Assembly (NCBI RefSeq): GCF_002592005.1
Contig: NZ_NVQF01000052.1
Span: 1 to 42,934 of the forward strand
Direction of reading: 5' to 3'
DNA from: Mycolicibacterium palauense
GTDB lineage: Bacteria > Actinomycetota > Actinomycetes > Mycobacteriales > Mycobacteriaceae
DNA length: 42,934 nt
In this document: positions 1 through 9,382 of the stretch, one piece after another
How the letters are laid out: every line of letters starts with the position of its first letter
Numbering within the stretch: the stretch's first letter is position 1
Translations under genes and position numbers: made by a program
The notes under the pieces: model-generated
Databases searched by the model: none
What the model was told of the DNA's origin: nothing
What the model saw: only the letters and a program-made list of their open reading frames with translations

Positions 1-26
1 GGCTCGGGGATGTGTATGAGGGACAG
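1..26. other. Nextera adapter remnant at contig start
   Basis: These 26 bases align without gaps to the 3' part of the Illumina Nextera read-2 transposase adapter (from GGCTCGG to AGAGACAG), with three A-to-G differences at positions 9, 18 and 21. Genomic sequence probably starts at about base 27. An ATG on the minus strand at 30-32 overlaps the PadR stop codon, so a downstream co-transcribed gene probably began here, but everything after its second codon is adapter. In M. tuberculosis the gene in this place is fadH; that cannot be tested here. Confidence 0.9.
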
Positions 27-28
27 GG

Positions 29-595
29 TCATCGGTCACCTTTCAGCGCGTCCAGCACTTCGTCGAGCCAGTCGACGCAACTCTGCTCGGCGCGGATACC
101 GCCTCGCAGCACCACGTACTGGTGCAGGGCGGTGCCGGATAGTTCCGCGGGATCGGGGAACTGCTGCTTTTCGTAGCCGCGGTAGGTGTCCAGGAGCGCG
201 GCGCGCTCGGCGCGCAACGCCCCGGCCTGCCCGCGCACCGCCGTGAGGTCCCCGTAGGCGGCGCCGCGCAGCTTGACGGCCAGGTCGCGGGTCGCGGTGT
301 CGGTGACGGTGCTCCCGGAGCCCCTGCGCGGGCGCAGCGGCTCGGCGATCCACCGCGCGAGTTCGGCGCGGCCGGCGTCGGCCACGGTGTAGATCTTCTT
401 GTCCGGCCGGCCCCGCTGGCTGACCTCGGTCACCGCCACCCAGCCGTCGTGCTCCATCGCCCGCAGGGTGCGGTAGATCTGCTGGTGAGTGGCGCTCCAG
501 AAGTATCCGATCGACCGGTCGAAGCGGCGGGTGAGCTCGTATCCGGTGCCGGACTGCTCGCTCAGCGCGACCAGGATCGCGTGCGGGAGTGCCAT
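29..595 (-). CDS. PadR family transcriptional regulator (Rv1176c-like)
   Basis: A 188-residue winged-helix regulator of the PadR family. The N-terminal domain (residues 1-80, starting MALPHAILVAL) has the PadR pattern SGTGYELTRRF, then WSATHQQIYRTL and a basic wing RGRPDKKIYTV. The C-terminal half (about 90-188) is helical, as in the PadR C-terminal dimerisation region, and ends LDEVLDALKGDR. The start at 595 is preferred over longer readings because it gives the canonical PadR N-terminus. It is divergent from fdxC-dapC, the same arrangement as Rv1176c-Rv1177-Rv1178. The stop codon overlaps a minus-strand ATG, hinting at translational coupling to a gene lost at the contig end. The ligand is unknown; PadR proteins usually repress themselves and a neighbouring gene. 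Confidence 0.85.
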   Translation of the reverse strand: MALPHAILVALSEQSGTGYELTRRFDRSIGYFWSATHQQIYRTLRAMEHDGWVAVTEVSQRGRPDKKIYTVADAGRAELARWIAEPLRPRRGSGSTVTDTATRDLAVKLRGAAYGDLTAVRGQAGALRAERAALLDTYRGYEKQQFPDPAELSGTALHQYVVLRGGIRAEQSCVDWLDEVLDALKGDR

Positions 596-626
596 GGGCG
601 CGAGGGTAGGCGGCCCCCCGGGCATA

Positions 627-640
627 TGCAATCAGTTGCA
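627..640. promoter_or_regulatory. Candidate PadR operator (inverted repeat)
   Basis: TGCAA-TCAG-TTGCA, a perfect 5-bp inverted repeat 31 bases upstream of the PadR start codon. A second pair, TATGCA and TGCATA, flanks it at about 625-630 and 651-656. An autoregulatory site is inferred from position and symmetry only. Confidence 0.4.
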
Positions 641-668
641 CTGCACCGAGATGCATAGGCCCATGTCC

Positions 669-699
669 TTGCGCGGTTTGTATATGCGACGTCTAGTAT
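669..699 (+). promoter_or_regulatory. Candidate fdxC promoter
   Basis: In the 270-base gap between the PadR and fdxC starts, TTGCGC (669-674) and TAGTAT (694-699) are separated by 19 bases. The -10 fits TANNNT. It would give a leader of roughly 160 bases. TATATG at 681-686 is an alternative -10. Confidence 0.3.
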
Positions 700-865
700 C
701 AGTAACTGTCGGCTGGGTGTGCCCTCCGGCAAAGTTAGGGGACACTGACACAGGCATTCGGGTTCAGCCACCGGATACTGGTCAACACCCAAAGGGACGC
801 CCACCGGAACCACACGTGCAGCAGCCCCGCAGATGAACACCGAACAGGAGCCCGAGGAGAGTTCT

Positions 866-1189
866 GTGACGTACACGATCGCCCAACCCTGCGTCGACCT
901 CAAGGACAAGGCATGCATCGAGGAATGCCCCGTCGACTGCATCTACGAGGGCGCCCGCATGCTGTACATCCACCCCGACGAGTGCGTGGACTGCGGTGCC
1001 TGCGAGCCGGTGTGCCCGGTTGAGGCCATCTTCTACGAGGACGACGTCCCGGATCAGTGGAGCAACTACACCCAGATCAACGCCGACTTCTTCGAGGAGC
1101 TCGGCTCCCCGGGTGGCGCGTCGAAGGTGGGTCAGACCGACAACGATCCCCAGTTCGTCAAGGACCTCGCGCCGCAGGGCGAGGACTGA
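866..1189 (+). CDS. fdxC: 7Fe ferredoxin (FdxC/FdxA type)
   Basis: A 107-residue ferredoxin carrying one 3Fe-4S and one 4Fe-4S cluster. Cys9, Cys17, Cys21 and Cys25 lie in the N-terminal part, and the second motif CVDCGACEPVCPVEAI holds Cys40, 43, 46 and 50. The C-terminal region, with DDVPDQWSNYTQINADFF, is the characteristic extension of actinobacterial FdxA. The GTG at 866 is chosen over the ATG at 833 because a GAGGAGA ribosome site lies 5 bases upstream and mycobacterial homologues start VTYTIA. It is probably a soluble electron donor, for example to cytochromes P450 or oxidoreductases; the partner is not shown here. dapC starts 8 bases after the stop, so the two are likely co-transcribed, as in M. 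tuberculosis Rv1177-Rv1178. Confidence 0.95.
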   Translation: MTYTIAQPCVDLKDKACIEECPVDCIYEGARMLYIHPDECVDCGACEPVCPVEAIFYEDDVPDQWSNYTQINADFFEELGSPGGASKVGQTDNDPQFVKDLAPQGED

Positions 1190-1197
1190 GCGCGACC

Positions 1198-2298
1198 ATG
1201 ACGCGCCGGCGACTGTCGGCGGACCTTCCCGTCTTCCCGTGGGACACCCTCGCCGACGTCACCGCGACGGCCCGGGCCCATCCGGGCGGGATCGTCGACC
1301 TGTCGGTCGGCACCCCGGTGGATCCGGTCGCGCCGGTGATCCGGGAGGCGCTGGCCGCTGCCAGCGCCTCTCCGGGCTATCCCACGACGGCGGGCACCCC
1401 CCGGCTGCGCGAGTCGGCGGTGGCGGCGCTGGCGCGCCGCTACGGCGTGACCGGCGTGCCGGAGTCGGCGGTGCTCCCGGTGATCGGCACCAAGGAGCTG
1501 ATCGCGTGGCTGCCGACGCTGCTGGCGCTGGGGGCCGACGACCTGGTGGTGATTCCCGAACTGGCCTACCCCACCTACGACGTCGGCGCGCGGCTGGCGG
1601 GCGCACAGGTGCTGGCCGCCGACTCGCTGACCCAGCTCGGCCCGCGCCGGCCCGCCGTCATCTTCCTCAACTCGCCGAGTAATCCGACGGGCCGCGTACT
1701 CGGCGTCGATCACCTGCGCAAGGTGGTGGAGTGGGCCCGCGAACGCGGCGCCGTCGTGGCCTCCGACGAGTGCTATCTGGGACTGGCCTGGGAATTCGAG
1801 CCGTTATCGGTGCTGCACCCCGCGGTGTGCGGGGGTGACCACACCGGGCTGTTGGCCATCCACTCGCTGTCGAAGACGTCGTCGCTGGCCGGATACCGTG
1901 CCGGGTTCGTCGCCGGTGATCCGGAGCTGGTCGCGGAGCTGCTGGCGGTCCGCAAACATGCCGGCATGATGGTGCCCACCCCGGTGCAGTCCGCGATGGT
2001 CGCCGCCCTCGACGACGATCCGCACGAGGAGGAGCAGCGGGAGCGCTACGCCCGCCGCCGGGCGGCGCTGCTGCCCGCGATCCGTGGCGCCGGGTTCACG
2101 GTGGACCACTCCGAGGCCGGTCTGTACCTGTGGGCCACCCGCGACGAGCCGTGCCGGCAGACCCTGGGCTGGCTGGCCGAGCGCGGGATCCTGGTGGCGC
2201 CGGGGGAGTTCTACGGATCCCGCGGTGCCCGCCACGTGCGCATCGCCCTGACCGCCACCGACGAACGCATCGAGGCGGCGGTGCAGCGGCTGTCCTGA
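1198..2298 (+). CDS. dapC: N-succinyldiaminopimelate aminotransferase DapC
   Basis: A 366-residue class I/II PLP aminotransferase orthologous to Rv1178. It converts N-succinyl-2-amino-6-ketopimelate to N-succinyl-LL-diaminopimelate in the succinylase route to meso-DAP and lysine. Visible signatures: substrate-side SVGTPVDP, cofactor-binding PELAYPTYD, FLNSPSNPTGRV, the DECYLGL aspartate, and the Schiff-base lysine in HSLSKTSSLAGYRAGF. The arginine expected to bind the carboxylate is in GARHVRIALT near the C-terminus. The ATG at 1198, 8 bases after fdxC, gives the family's usual N-terminus; the open frame extends upstream inside fdxC but lacks homology there. dapD and dapE lie about 14 kb downstream, so three enzymes of the pathway occur in this window. 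Confidence 0.93.
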   Translation: MTRRRLSADLPVFPWDTLADVTATARAHPGGIVDLSVGTPVDPVAPVIREALAAASASPGYPTTAGTPRLRESAVAALARRYGVTGVPESAVLPVIGTKELIAWLPTLLALGADDLVVIPELAYPTYDVGARLAGAQVLAADSLTQLGPRRPAVIFLNSPSNPTGRVLGVDHLRKVVEWARERGAVVASDECYLGLAWEFEPLSVLHPAVCGGDHTGLLAIHSLSKTSSLAGYRAGFVAGDPELVAELLAVRKHAGMMVPTPVQSAMVAALDDDPHEEEQRERYARRRAALLPAIRGAGFTVDHSEAGLYLWATRDEPCRQTLGWLAERGILVAPGEFYGSRGARHVRIALTATDERIEAAVQRLS

Positions 2299-2319
2299 GG
2301 ACGGTTTCCTGTCGGACCG

Positions 2320-2335
2320 TCGAACTAGTGTTCGA
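2320..2335. promoter_or_regulatory. SOS (LexA) box and leaderless promoter of the DUF222/HNH gene
   Basis: TCGAAC-TAGT-GTTCGA is a perfect match to the mycobacterial SOS box TCGAAC-N4-GTTCGA. The same bases contain the -10-like TAGTGT (2326-2331), 6 bases before the ATG at 2338. LexA bound here would cover the -10 of a probably leaderless transcript. Confidence 0.85.
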
Positions 2336-2337
2336 AT

Positions 2338-3834
2338 ATGGGGTCGACTTCGGATCACGAGGCGGTGCAGGCCGCTCTGGACGATGTCGAGGCTGCCCTG
2401 GGCAAGCTGGCGACGGTGACCTGGGAGAGACTCACGCCACCCGAACTGCTGATGGTGCTGGACCGCAAGGAGGTCCTGGCCCGCCGCGCGGCGGCCCTCG
2501 ATCATCCGGTGCTCGAGCAGTTGGCGCGCCGGAGCAGCCCGTCGCAGCTGGGCGGGTCCAGCCTGGCCGGTGTGCTGGCCGCCCGGCTGCGGATCAGCAG
2601 GACCGAGGCCACCAGGCGGGTGGGCGAGGCCGCCGACCTGGGGCCGCGACTGGCTTTGACCGGGACCCCGATGCCCCCGCGTCTGACGGCCACCGCGGCG
2701 GCGCAGGCCCGTGGCGAGCTCGACGCCGAGCACGTCAAGATCATCCGCGGGTTCTTCGACCGTCTGCCCGGACACGTCGACCACGCGACCCGGGAGGAGG
2801 CCGAGCGGAACCTGGCGCAGCTGGCCTGCGGGCTGGGACCGGAGGCGCTGCGCAAGGCCGCCGCGCGGCTGGAGGCGTTGCTCGACCCCGACGGCACACT
2901 CGACGACGTCGAGCGGGCCCGTCGCCGCGGTCTGACCATCGGCACCCAGCAGGCCGACGGGATGAGCAGGATCTCGGGCTTCCTGGATCCGCAGGCGCGC
3001 GCCACCCTGGACGCCGTCCTGGCCAAACTGGCCGCGCCCGGTATGTGCAACCCCGAGTCCGAGCATCCCCGGGTCTCGGGCTCGCCGACCGAGGATGAGA
3101 TCCGCGCAGACACCCGCACCGCCGCCCAGCGCCGCCACGACGCGCTGACGGCGGCCGGGCGCGCGGTGCTCGCCAGCGGGGATCTGGGCCGGCTCAACGG
3201 ACTGCCGGTCACCGTGGTCGTCTCCACCACGGTGGCCGAGCTGGAGTCGGCGACCGGGCACGCCGTGACCGCCGGCGGCACACTGCTGCCGATGAGCGAC
3301 GTCCTGCGCATGGCCGGCCACGCCCTGCACTACCTGACCCTGTTCGACGGCTCCGGAAAATGCCTGTGGCTGGGCCGCACCCGCCGCGTCGCCTCGGCCG
3401 ATCAGCGTCTGGTTCTGCTGACGCGTGACCGCGGCTGCACGTTCCCGGGCTGCACGGTGCCCGGGTTTCTGACCCAGGCCCACCACCTGACCGACTGGGC
3501 GGCGGGCGGAACCACCGATATCGACGAGCTCGCCCTGGCCTGCGGGCCGCACAACCGGCTGGCCACCGAGGGCGGCTGGGTCACCCGACGCCGCCGCGAC
3601 GGGACGGTGGAGTGGATCCCGCCGGCCCACCTCGACACCGGCCAGAGCCGCACCAACGACTATCACCATCCCGAGCGCTATCTCGTCGACGAGGGGAGCT
3701 GTGGGGTCGACTGTGATGGGAACGGTGAGGAGGGGGACGGCGGGCATACCGACACCGGTGGCCCCGGCGGGGCCGATTCAAGCGGTGACCCCGGCGGCGG
3801 TGACCGAGCCGGTGACCCAAGCAGTGATCCCTAG
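2338..3834 (+). CDS. DUF222 / HNH endonuclease domain protein (13E12 repeat family)
   Basis: A 498-residue protein of the 13E12-repeat family of mycobacteria. A long helical DUF222 region covers roughly residues 10-340. It is followed by an HNH nuclease-like module (about 360-405) with TRDRGCTFPGC, the metal-ligand pair QAHHLTDWA, and CGPHNRL as the third ligand region. The last 60 residues are a low-complexity Gly/Asp/Ser tail rich in GDP and GG, probably disordered. The gene starts two bases after a perfect LexA box, so DNA-damage induction is likely; SOS control of 13E12 genes is known from M. tuberculosis. Biochemical function of the family is not established. It sits alone between dapC and the proline locus, where M. 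tuberculosis has other genes, consistent with a mobile or multicopy family. The remnant mobile-element idea is inference; no terminal repeats were found. Confidence 0.88.
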   Translation: MGSTSDHEAVQAALDDVEAALGKLATVTWERLTPPELLMVLDRKEVLARRAAALDHPVLEQLARRSSPSQLGGSSLAGVLAARLRISRTEATRRVGEAADLGPRLALTGTPMPPRLTATAAAQARGELDAEHVKIIRGFFDRLPGHVDHATREEAERNLAQLACGLGPEALRKAAARLEALLDPDGTLDDVERARRRGLTIGTQQADGMSRISGFLDPQARATLDAVLAKLAAPGMCNPESEHPRVSGSPTEDEIRADTRTAAQRRHDALTAAGRAVLASGDLGRLNGLPVTVVVSTTVAELESATGHAVTAGGTLLPMSDVLRMAGHALHYLTLFDGSGKCLWLGRTRRVASADQRLVLLTRDRGCTFPGCTVPGFLTQAHHLTDWAAGGTTDIDELALACGPHNRLATEGGWVTRRRRDGTVEWIPPAHLDTGQSRTNDYHHPERYLVDEGSCGVDCDGNGEEGDGGHTDTGGPGGADSSGDPGGGDRAGDPSSDP

Positions 3835-3932
3835 CACCCGTGGCCGCCGCGGCGCCCACACCCATCCGAACGAGCGAGTGGCGCGCGACCAACGTGCGAG
3901 TTCGGTGGGCGGCCCACGCATGCCGAGGCCAT

Positions 3933-3983
3933 GGAGACGGGCCGGAGACGGGCCGGAGACGGGCCGGGATCGCGGGCCGGGAT
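3933..3983. repeat. Tandem repeat immediately 3' of pruC
   Basis: Three perfect 11-bp copies of GGAGACGGGCC (3933-3965), then degenerate GGGATCGCGGGCC and GGGAT up to base 3983, directly abutting the pruC stop codon (minus strand, 3984-3986). The rest of the 149-base gap (3835-3932) after the convergent HNH gene shows nothing recognisable. Confidence 0.85.
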
Positions 3984-5567
3984 TCAGGCGGTCGCCCGTA
4001 GGCTCAACGCCAGCAGCAGTCGCACGTCCGGGTCGTCGAGGGAGGTGGCGAGCACCTGTTCGATGCGGCGGATCCGGTAGCGCACGGTGTTGGGATGTAC
4101 GTGCAGCCACCGCGCGGCCGCGCCGACATCGCCGAAGCTGTCGAGGTAGGCCTGCAGGGTCTCGGCGAGCATCGGCTCCTCCTCGCGCAGCACCCGCACC
4201 CGCGGGTCGACCAGGCGCGGGTCGCCGGCGATCGCGGTGACGATCTCGTCGAGCAGCACCGTGGTCCGCGCCTCGGCCAGCGAGGTCACCGGTTCCAGTG
4301 CGCCGGGATGGCGGCGCGCGCTGTCCAGCACGCGGTCGACCTCGACGCGGGCGGCCGCCGCCCCGGCCACACCGCCACCGGGAATCGCGATGACGGCCCG
4401 AAGCTCGAGGTTCAGTTCGGCGCGCAACGCCGCGATGGTGCCCCGGATCCAGGACGTCACCGCGGCGGGTTTGCCGACGGCCGGAAACAACACGTAGACG
4501 CGCGAGCGCGCCGAGGTCACCTGCGCATCGGAACGAAAGGCGTTGGCGCTCAGCGCAAGCACGTCGGGCAGCCGCGGCGCCGCGGTGGTGCTGTCGAACC
4601 CGATCAGCGCCGCCCGGCCGTCCGCCGGGATGCCCAGTTCCCGGGCGATCTGCTCGGCGTCCTCCGCCGCGGTGCGCTCGCCGCTGCGCAGGCCCAGCAG
4701 CTGCTGCACCCGCACCGTGTCCGTCGACGGAGCCGCCGCCAATCGGGCCATGATCCGCGCCGCCAGCACCGCCGCACCGCGCAGCACCTGCTCGGCGTCC
4801 TCGGCGAGGGGGCGGGTTCCCTGCTGTACCCAGATCGTGCCCGCGAACGCCGGCGCGCGCCGCGCGTCGGGGGCCGGCTGGAAGATCCCGATCGCCAGCC
4901 GCGGGCGCAGGCCCAGCTCGGGCCGTTCGGCCACGCGAACCACATCGGGGCGGGCGCGCAGCGCGTCGAAGATTCCCCACTGGGCGATCCACTGCAGGTG
5001 CTCCGACGGCCCGGCACGGCCCAGAATCGACAGCCGGCGCAACTCGTCGGCCTCGTCGTTGGACGCCGAATAGGCCAGCACGTGCGACTGCGCATCCTCG
5101 ATGCTGACCATGCCGTGGGTGCGTTCGGCGATCGACTGCGCCAGCCCGAACAGGTCCGTGCCGGTGTCGCGGAACGCGCGGTCCCCGTGGTGCTCGAAGA
5201 CGTGGTTGACCAGCCGGTAGAGCCGCTCCCAGCGGGCGCGCGGGTCCACCGCGACCACCGCGGTCCCCGCGGCCGCCGCGCGGGTCACCACCGCCTCCGA
5301 GGGTTCCTTGACGAACACGGCCGTCGGCGCCCGGGTTGCCGTCTGACGGTCGAACCACTCCACCGCGTCGCCGTCGGCGACACCGAGCAGGAAGAACAGG
5401 TCCGCCGACCCGGCGGCCTCCGCGAGACCGAGGCGCACGTCGTCGGGGTCGATCAGTGCCGCCGAGGCCACCGGCAGGTCCAGACCGCGGGGCGCCTCGA
5501 CCAACGTGACCATCGTCGCGTCGAGGGCCAGCAGCAGCTGGCCCAGTGTGACACCCGGCGAGGTCAT
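3984..5567 (-). CDS. pruC: PucR-family regulator of proline utilisation (PruC/Rv1186c-like)
   Basis: A 527-residue regulator. The first 130 residues form a PucR-type sensory domain (MTSPGVTLGQLL, with ALIDPDDVRLG), the middle is a GGDEF-like/GAF-like region, and the C-terminus (about 465-527) carries the helix-turn-helix: LQAYLDSFGDVGAAARWLHV, then HPNTVRYRIRRIEQVL, the PucR HTH_30 signature. It is divergent from pruA-pruB and orthologous by context to Rv1186c; the mycobacterial protein PruC is reported (from memory) to activate pruAB in response to proline. Its start at 5567 follows a TAGAAT hexamer by 8 bases, so the transcript is probably leaderless. Sites repeated in the 84-base gap to pruA are candidate operators. 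An 11-bp tandem repeat begins right after its stop codon. Confidence 0.85.
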   Translation of the reverse strand: MTSPGVTLGQLLLALDATMVTLVEAPRGLDLPVASAALIDPDDVRLGLAEAAGSADLFFLLGVADGDAVEWFDRQTATRAPTAVFVKEPSEAVVTRAAAAGTAVVAVDPRARWERLYRLVNHVFEHHGDRAFRDTGTDLFGLAQSIAERTHGMVSIEDAQSHVLAYSASNDEADELRRLSILGRAGPSEHLQWIAQWGIFDALRARPDVVRVAERPELGLRPRLAIGIFQPAPDARRAPAFAGTIWVQQGTRPLAEDAEQVLRGAAVLAARIMARLAAAPSTDTVRVQQLLGLRSGERTAAEDAEQIARELGIPADGRAALIGFDSTTAAPRLPDVLALSANAFRSDAQVTSARSRVYVLFPAVGKPAAVTSWIRGTIAALRAELNLELRAVIAIPGGGVAGAAAARVEVDRVLDSARRHPGALEPVTSLAEARTTVLLDEIVTAIAGDPRLVDPRVRVLREEEPMLAETLQAYLDSFGDVGAAARWLHVHPNTVRYRIRRIEQVLATSLDDPDVRLLLALSLRATA

Positions 5568-5581
5568 ATTGGCCGATTCTA
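5568..5581 (-). promoter_or_regulatory. Leaderless promoter -10 of pruC
   Basis: On the minus strand TAGAAT (5576-5581) lies 8 bases before the ATG at 5567, with no ribosome-binding site between them. Confidence 0.5.
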
Positions 5582-5616
5582 CTAACGGTGTGAATCGACT
5601 TTGGCTGATCGGCCAA
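5569..5616. promoter_or_regulatory. Candidate PruC operators between pruC and pruA
   Basis: TTGGCCGAT (5569-5577) recurs as the direct repeat TTGGCTGAT (5601-5609), 32 bases on (about three helical turns). The second copy is also half of a near-palindrome, TTGGC-TGATCG-GCCAA (5601-5616). Location in the shared control region suggests PruC binding; this is inference. Confidence 0.45.
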
Positions 5617-5651
5617 CTCGGTGACGACGGTCATGGGGAATGCTCGAACGC

Positions 5652-7277
<1,626 letters not shown>

Positions 7278-7278
7278 G

Positions 7279-8313
7279 GTGTCCCCCGCGACGGTGTCCA
7301 CGGCGACGGTGTCCACGGCGATGGTGTCCACCGCGACGCACCGGGCGTTCCGGCGGGTCGCCCGGCCGGCGATCCTCGCCGCCAGCCGGTCGACCCGGCT
7401 GCGCCGGGCGGTCGAGCGGATGCCGGTCACGCGCAGTGTGGTCCGCCGCTTCGTGGCCGGTGAGGATGTCGACGCGGCACTGGCGGCGGTGGCGACGCTG
7501 CGGGCATCGGGTCGGCTGGTCTCGGTCGATTACCTGGGCGAGGACGTCACCGACCGCGAGACCGCCACCGCGACCGTGCGGGCCTACCGGGGCCTGATCG
7601 ACGCACTGGCCGCGCGCGAGGACCTCGGCGGCGATGCGGGCGGGGCCGTCAGGCCGCTGGAGGTGTCGCTGAAACTCTCGGCGCTGGGTCAGGCTCTGCC
7701 GCGCGACGGGGAGAAGATCGCCCTGGAGAACGCCCACGAGATCTGCACCCGGGCGGGGCGGGCCGGTATCTGGGTCACCGTCGACGCCGAGGACCATCGC
7801 AGCACGGACTCGACGCTGACGATCGTGCGGGAGCTGCGTGCCGACTTCGACTGGCTGGGCACCGTGTTGCAGGCCTACCTGCGGCGCACCGAGGCCGACT
7901 GCGCTGACTTCGCCGCGTCCGGGGCCCGGATCCGGCTGTGCAAGGGCGCCTATGACGAACCCGCGTCCGTGGCCTACCGCGATCCCGCCGAGGTCACCGA
8001 CGCCTATCTGCGCTGCCTGAACGTGCTGATGGGCGGGTCCGGATATCCCATGGTGGCCAGCCACGACCCCGTGGTCATCGCCGCGACACCCGGGTTGGCC
8101 CGTGACAACGACCGGGGTGCGCAGGGTTTCGAGTACCAGATGCTCTACGGCATCCGCGACGCCGAGCAGGCGCGGCTGACCGCGGAGGGCGACGCGGTGC
8201 GGGTGTATGTGCCGTTCGGCACCCAGTGGTACGGCTACTTCGTGCGGCGGCTGGCCGAACGGCCGGCCAACCTGACGTTCTTCCTGCGTGCGCTGAGCGA
8301 ACGCGCCGGCTGA
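7279..8313 (+). CDS. pruB: Proline dehydrogenase
   Basis: A 344-residue monofunctional FAD proline dehydrogenase, which oxidises L-proline to pyrroline-5-carboxylate and passes electrons to the membrane quinone pool. The TIM-barrel motifs are visible: LEVSLKLSALGQ, VTVDAEDHRSTDSTL, VLQAYLRRTEADC, RIRLCKGAYDEP, MVASHD, FEYQMLYGIRD and, near the C-terminus, YVPFGTQWYGYFVRRLAERP, which holds the substrate-binding arginines. GTG at 7279 follows GGAGGG by 5 bases; it begins one base after pruA, so translation is probably coupled. Oddity: residues 5-19 are three copies of a five-residue unit (TVSTA/MVSTA) encoded by a 15-bp tandem repeat, unlike M. tuberculosis Rv1188. The ATG at 7321 is an alternative start inside that repeat. 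Confidence 0.95.
   Translation: MSPATVSTATVSTAMVSTATHRAFRRVARPAILAASRSTRLRRAVERMPVTRSVVRRFVAGEDVDAALAAVATLRASGRLVSVDYLGEDVTDRETATATVRAYRGLIDALAAREDLGGDAGGAVRPLEVSLKLSALGQALPRDGEKIALENAHEICTRAGRAGIWVTVDAEDHRSTDSTLTIVRELRADFDWLGTVLQAYLRRTEADCADFAASGARIRLCKGAYDEPASVAYRDPAEVTDAYLRCLNVLMGGSGYPMVASHDPVVIAATPGLARDNDRGAQGFEYQMLYGIRDAEQARLTAEGDAVRVYVPFGTQWYGYFVRRLAERPANLTFFLRALSERAG
7291..7335. repeat. 15-bp in-frame tandem repeat in pruB N-terminus
   Basis: Three copies of ACGGTGTCCACGGCG (one substitution in the third and another near its end) encode repeated Thr-Val-Ser-Thr-Ala. The period is a multiple of three, keeping the frame whatever the copy number. Confidence 0.9.
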
Positions 8314-8331
8314 CCGGTCCGCGTGGTGCGC

Positions 8332-8838
8332 TCAGCCCGGGGTGGCCGCCACCGGCATGATCACGCTGCCGCGGCAGGCCCCCGTGGAGATGTCGGTGTG
8401 CCACAGGCCCTTCAGGGAGCCGTCGGGCTGAGGAGTGTAGAAGGTGAACGACTGCGCGGGGCTCCACTGTGACTGACCGGCGCCCAGGGAACACTGCCAC
8501 ACCCATTCGTAGGTGGTCTTCCACTGCTCGCCGTCCCAGGTGTAGCGCAGCGGGTTGGGCACCGTGGGGTTCGAGGACGCCGGCCCCTGGGCGGTGGCCA
8601 CGCAGTAGCCGGTGGCGCAGCTGGTGGAGAAGGTGAACACCGCGCTGAAGTCGTTCTCCCGCTGCCGCGCGGCCGGGCTCGTCCCGCCCTTGGCCGAGGC
8701 GTGCGTCACCATCAGGTAGCGCCCGGTCCAGGACTGCGGCGCGGCATACGCCGGCGCGGCAGCGCCCACACCGGCGCCACACATCAGCGCGACGGCCACC
8801 GTCGCCGCCCATGGACGCCCTGTCAACACGCGATACAC
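8332..8838 (-). CDS. Secreted protein of unknown function
   Basis: About 168 residues if started at the GTG at 8838. It then has a signal peptide: VYRVLTGRPWAAT, a hydrophobic core VAVALMCGAGVGAA and cleavage after APAYA before APQSW. The mature part (about 138 residues) is Trp-rich and has four cysteines, in TSCATGYC, VWQCS and GACRG, consistent with two disulfides. The repeating W-x-x-Y/F pattern (SWTGRYLM, YTWDGEQWKTTYEW, QWSPAQSFTFY) suggests a beta-rich fold like small exported mycobacterial proteins, but I do not recognise the family. The start is uncertain: the frame is open to 8952, and a GTG at 8829 is possible. It is convergent with pruB (18-base gap) and divergent from a small secreted peptide gene. 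Confidence 0.7.
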   Translation of the reverse strand: MYRVLTGRPWAATVAVALMCGAGVGAAAPAYAAPQSWTGRYLMVTHASAKGGTSPAARQRENDFSAVFTFSTSCATGYCVATAQGPASSNPTVPNPLRYTWDGEQWKTTYEWVWQCSLGAGQSQWSPAQSFTFYTPQPDGSLKGLWHTDISTGACRGSVIMPVAATPG

Positions 8839-9035
8839 CGTAATGAGGCCGCCGAGGACCCCCCGGCCATGGACAGGCGCCTCAACCCAACCGTGTCCGA
8901 AGTGTGACCCGGCGGTGTGACCCGTGACGAGTGTTTCGGCACGGGAACTCACAGCGATCTTTCAGCGACCAACACTCCTGACGCGGTGGACGCGGCCGTG
9001 CGCCCCCGCAGTGACCAGAGAGGACGTTTGTCGCC

Positions 9036-9287
9036 ATGCCCCGAACCACAGGCGCACGCAGGAGCGTGCCGGCCGTCGCCGCAGCCCTGGTATCCGCTGT
9101 GCTGGCTCTCACCGGTGCCGGTGTCGCCTCGGCGCACCCCGGACATGACCACGGCGGCTCCGGGGGAGGGTCGGGCAGCGGCTCCGGCGGCACGTCCAAG
9201 GGCGGTGGCGGCGTGAACCGCGGCGGCGGCGGCGACGGCACCTGCGAGAACAGCGCGTCGGTCGCGGTCCGGCCGAACTGCCGATGA
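9036..9287 (+). CDS. Small secreted His/Gly-rich peptide
   Basis: An 83-residue product with a clear signal peptide: basic start MPRTTGARRS, hydrophobic core VAAALVSAVLALTGAGVA and cleavage after VASA. The mature peptide of about 50 residues opens with HPGHDHGG, continues as a Gly/Ser-rich linker, and ends with two cysteines (GTCENSASV, RPNCR) that could form a disulfide. AGAGAGGACG-like purines lie about 11 bases before the ATG. The HxxHxH cluster at the mature N-terminus suggests metal binding (inference). The stop overlaps the upstream frame of the next gene, which shares the mature N-terminal AAHE/AHPG feature, so the three secreted genes from 9.0 to 10.8 kb probably act together. No family is recognised. 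Confidence 0.65.
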   Translation: MPRTTGARRSVPAVAAALVSAVLALTGAGVASAHPGHDHGGSGGGSGSGSGGTSKGGGGVNRGGGGDGTCENSASVAVRPNCR

Positions 9288-9382
9288 CCGGCCGGATTCG
9301 CCGTCACAGAAGGGAACTACTCATCGTCATGGCAACAGCGGGAACAGCAACCAAGAAAAAAGCAACTGCGGGAAAGGAATTC

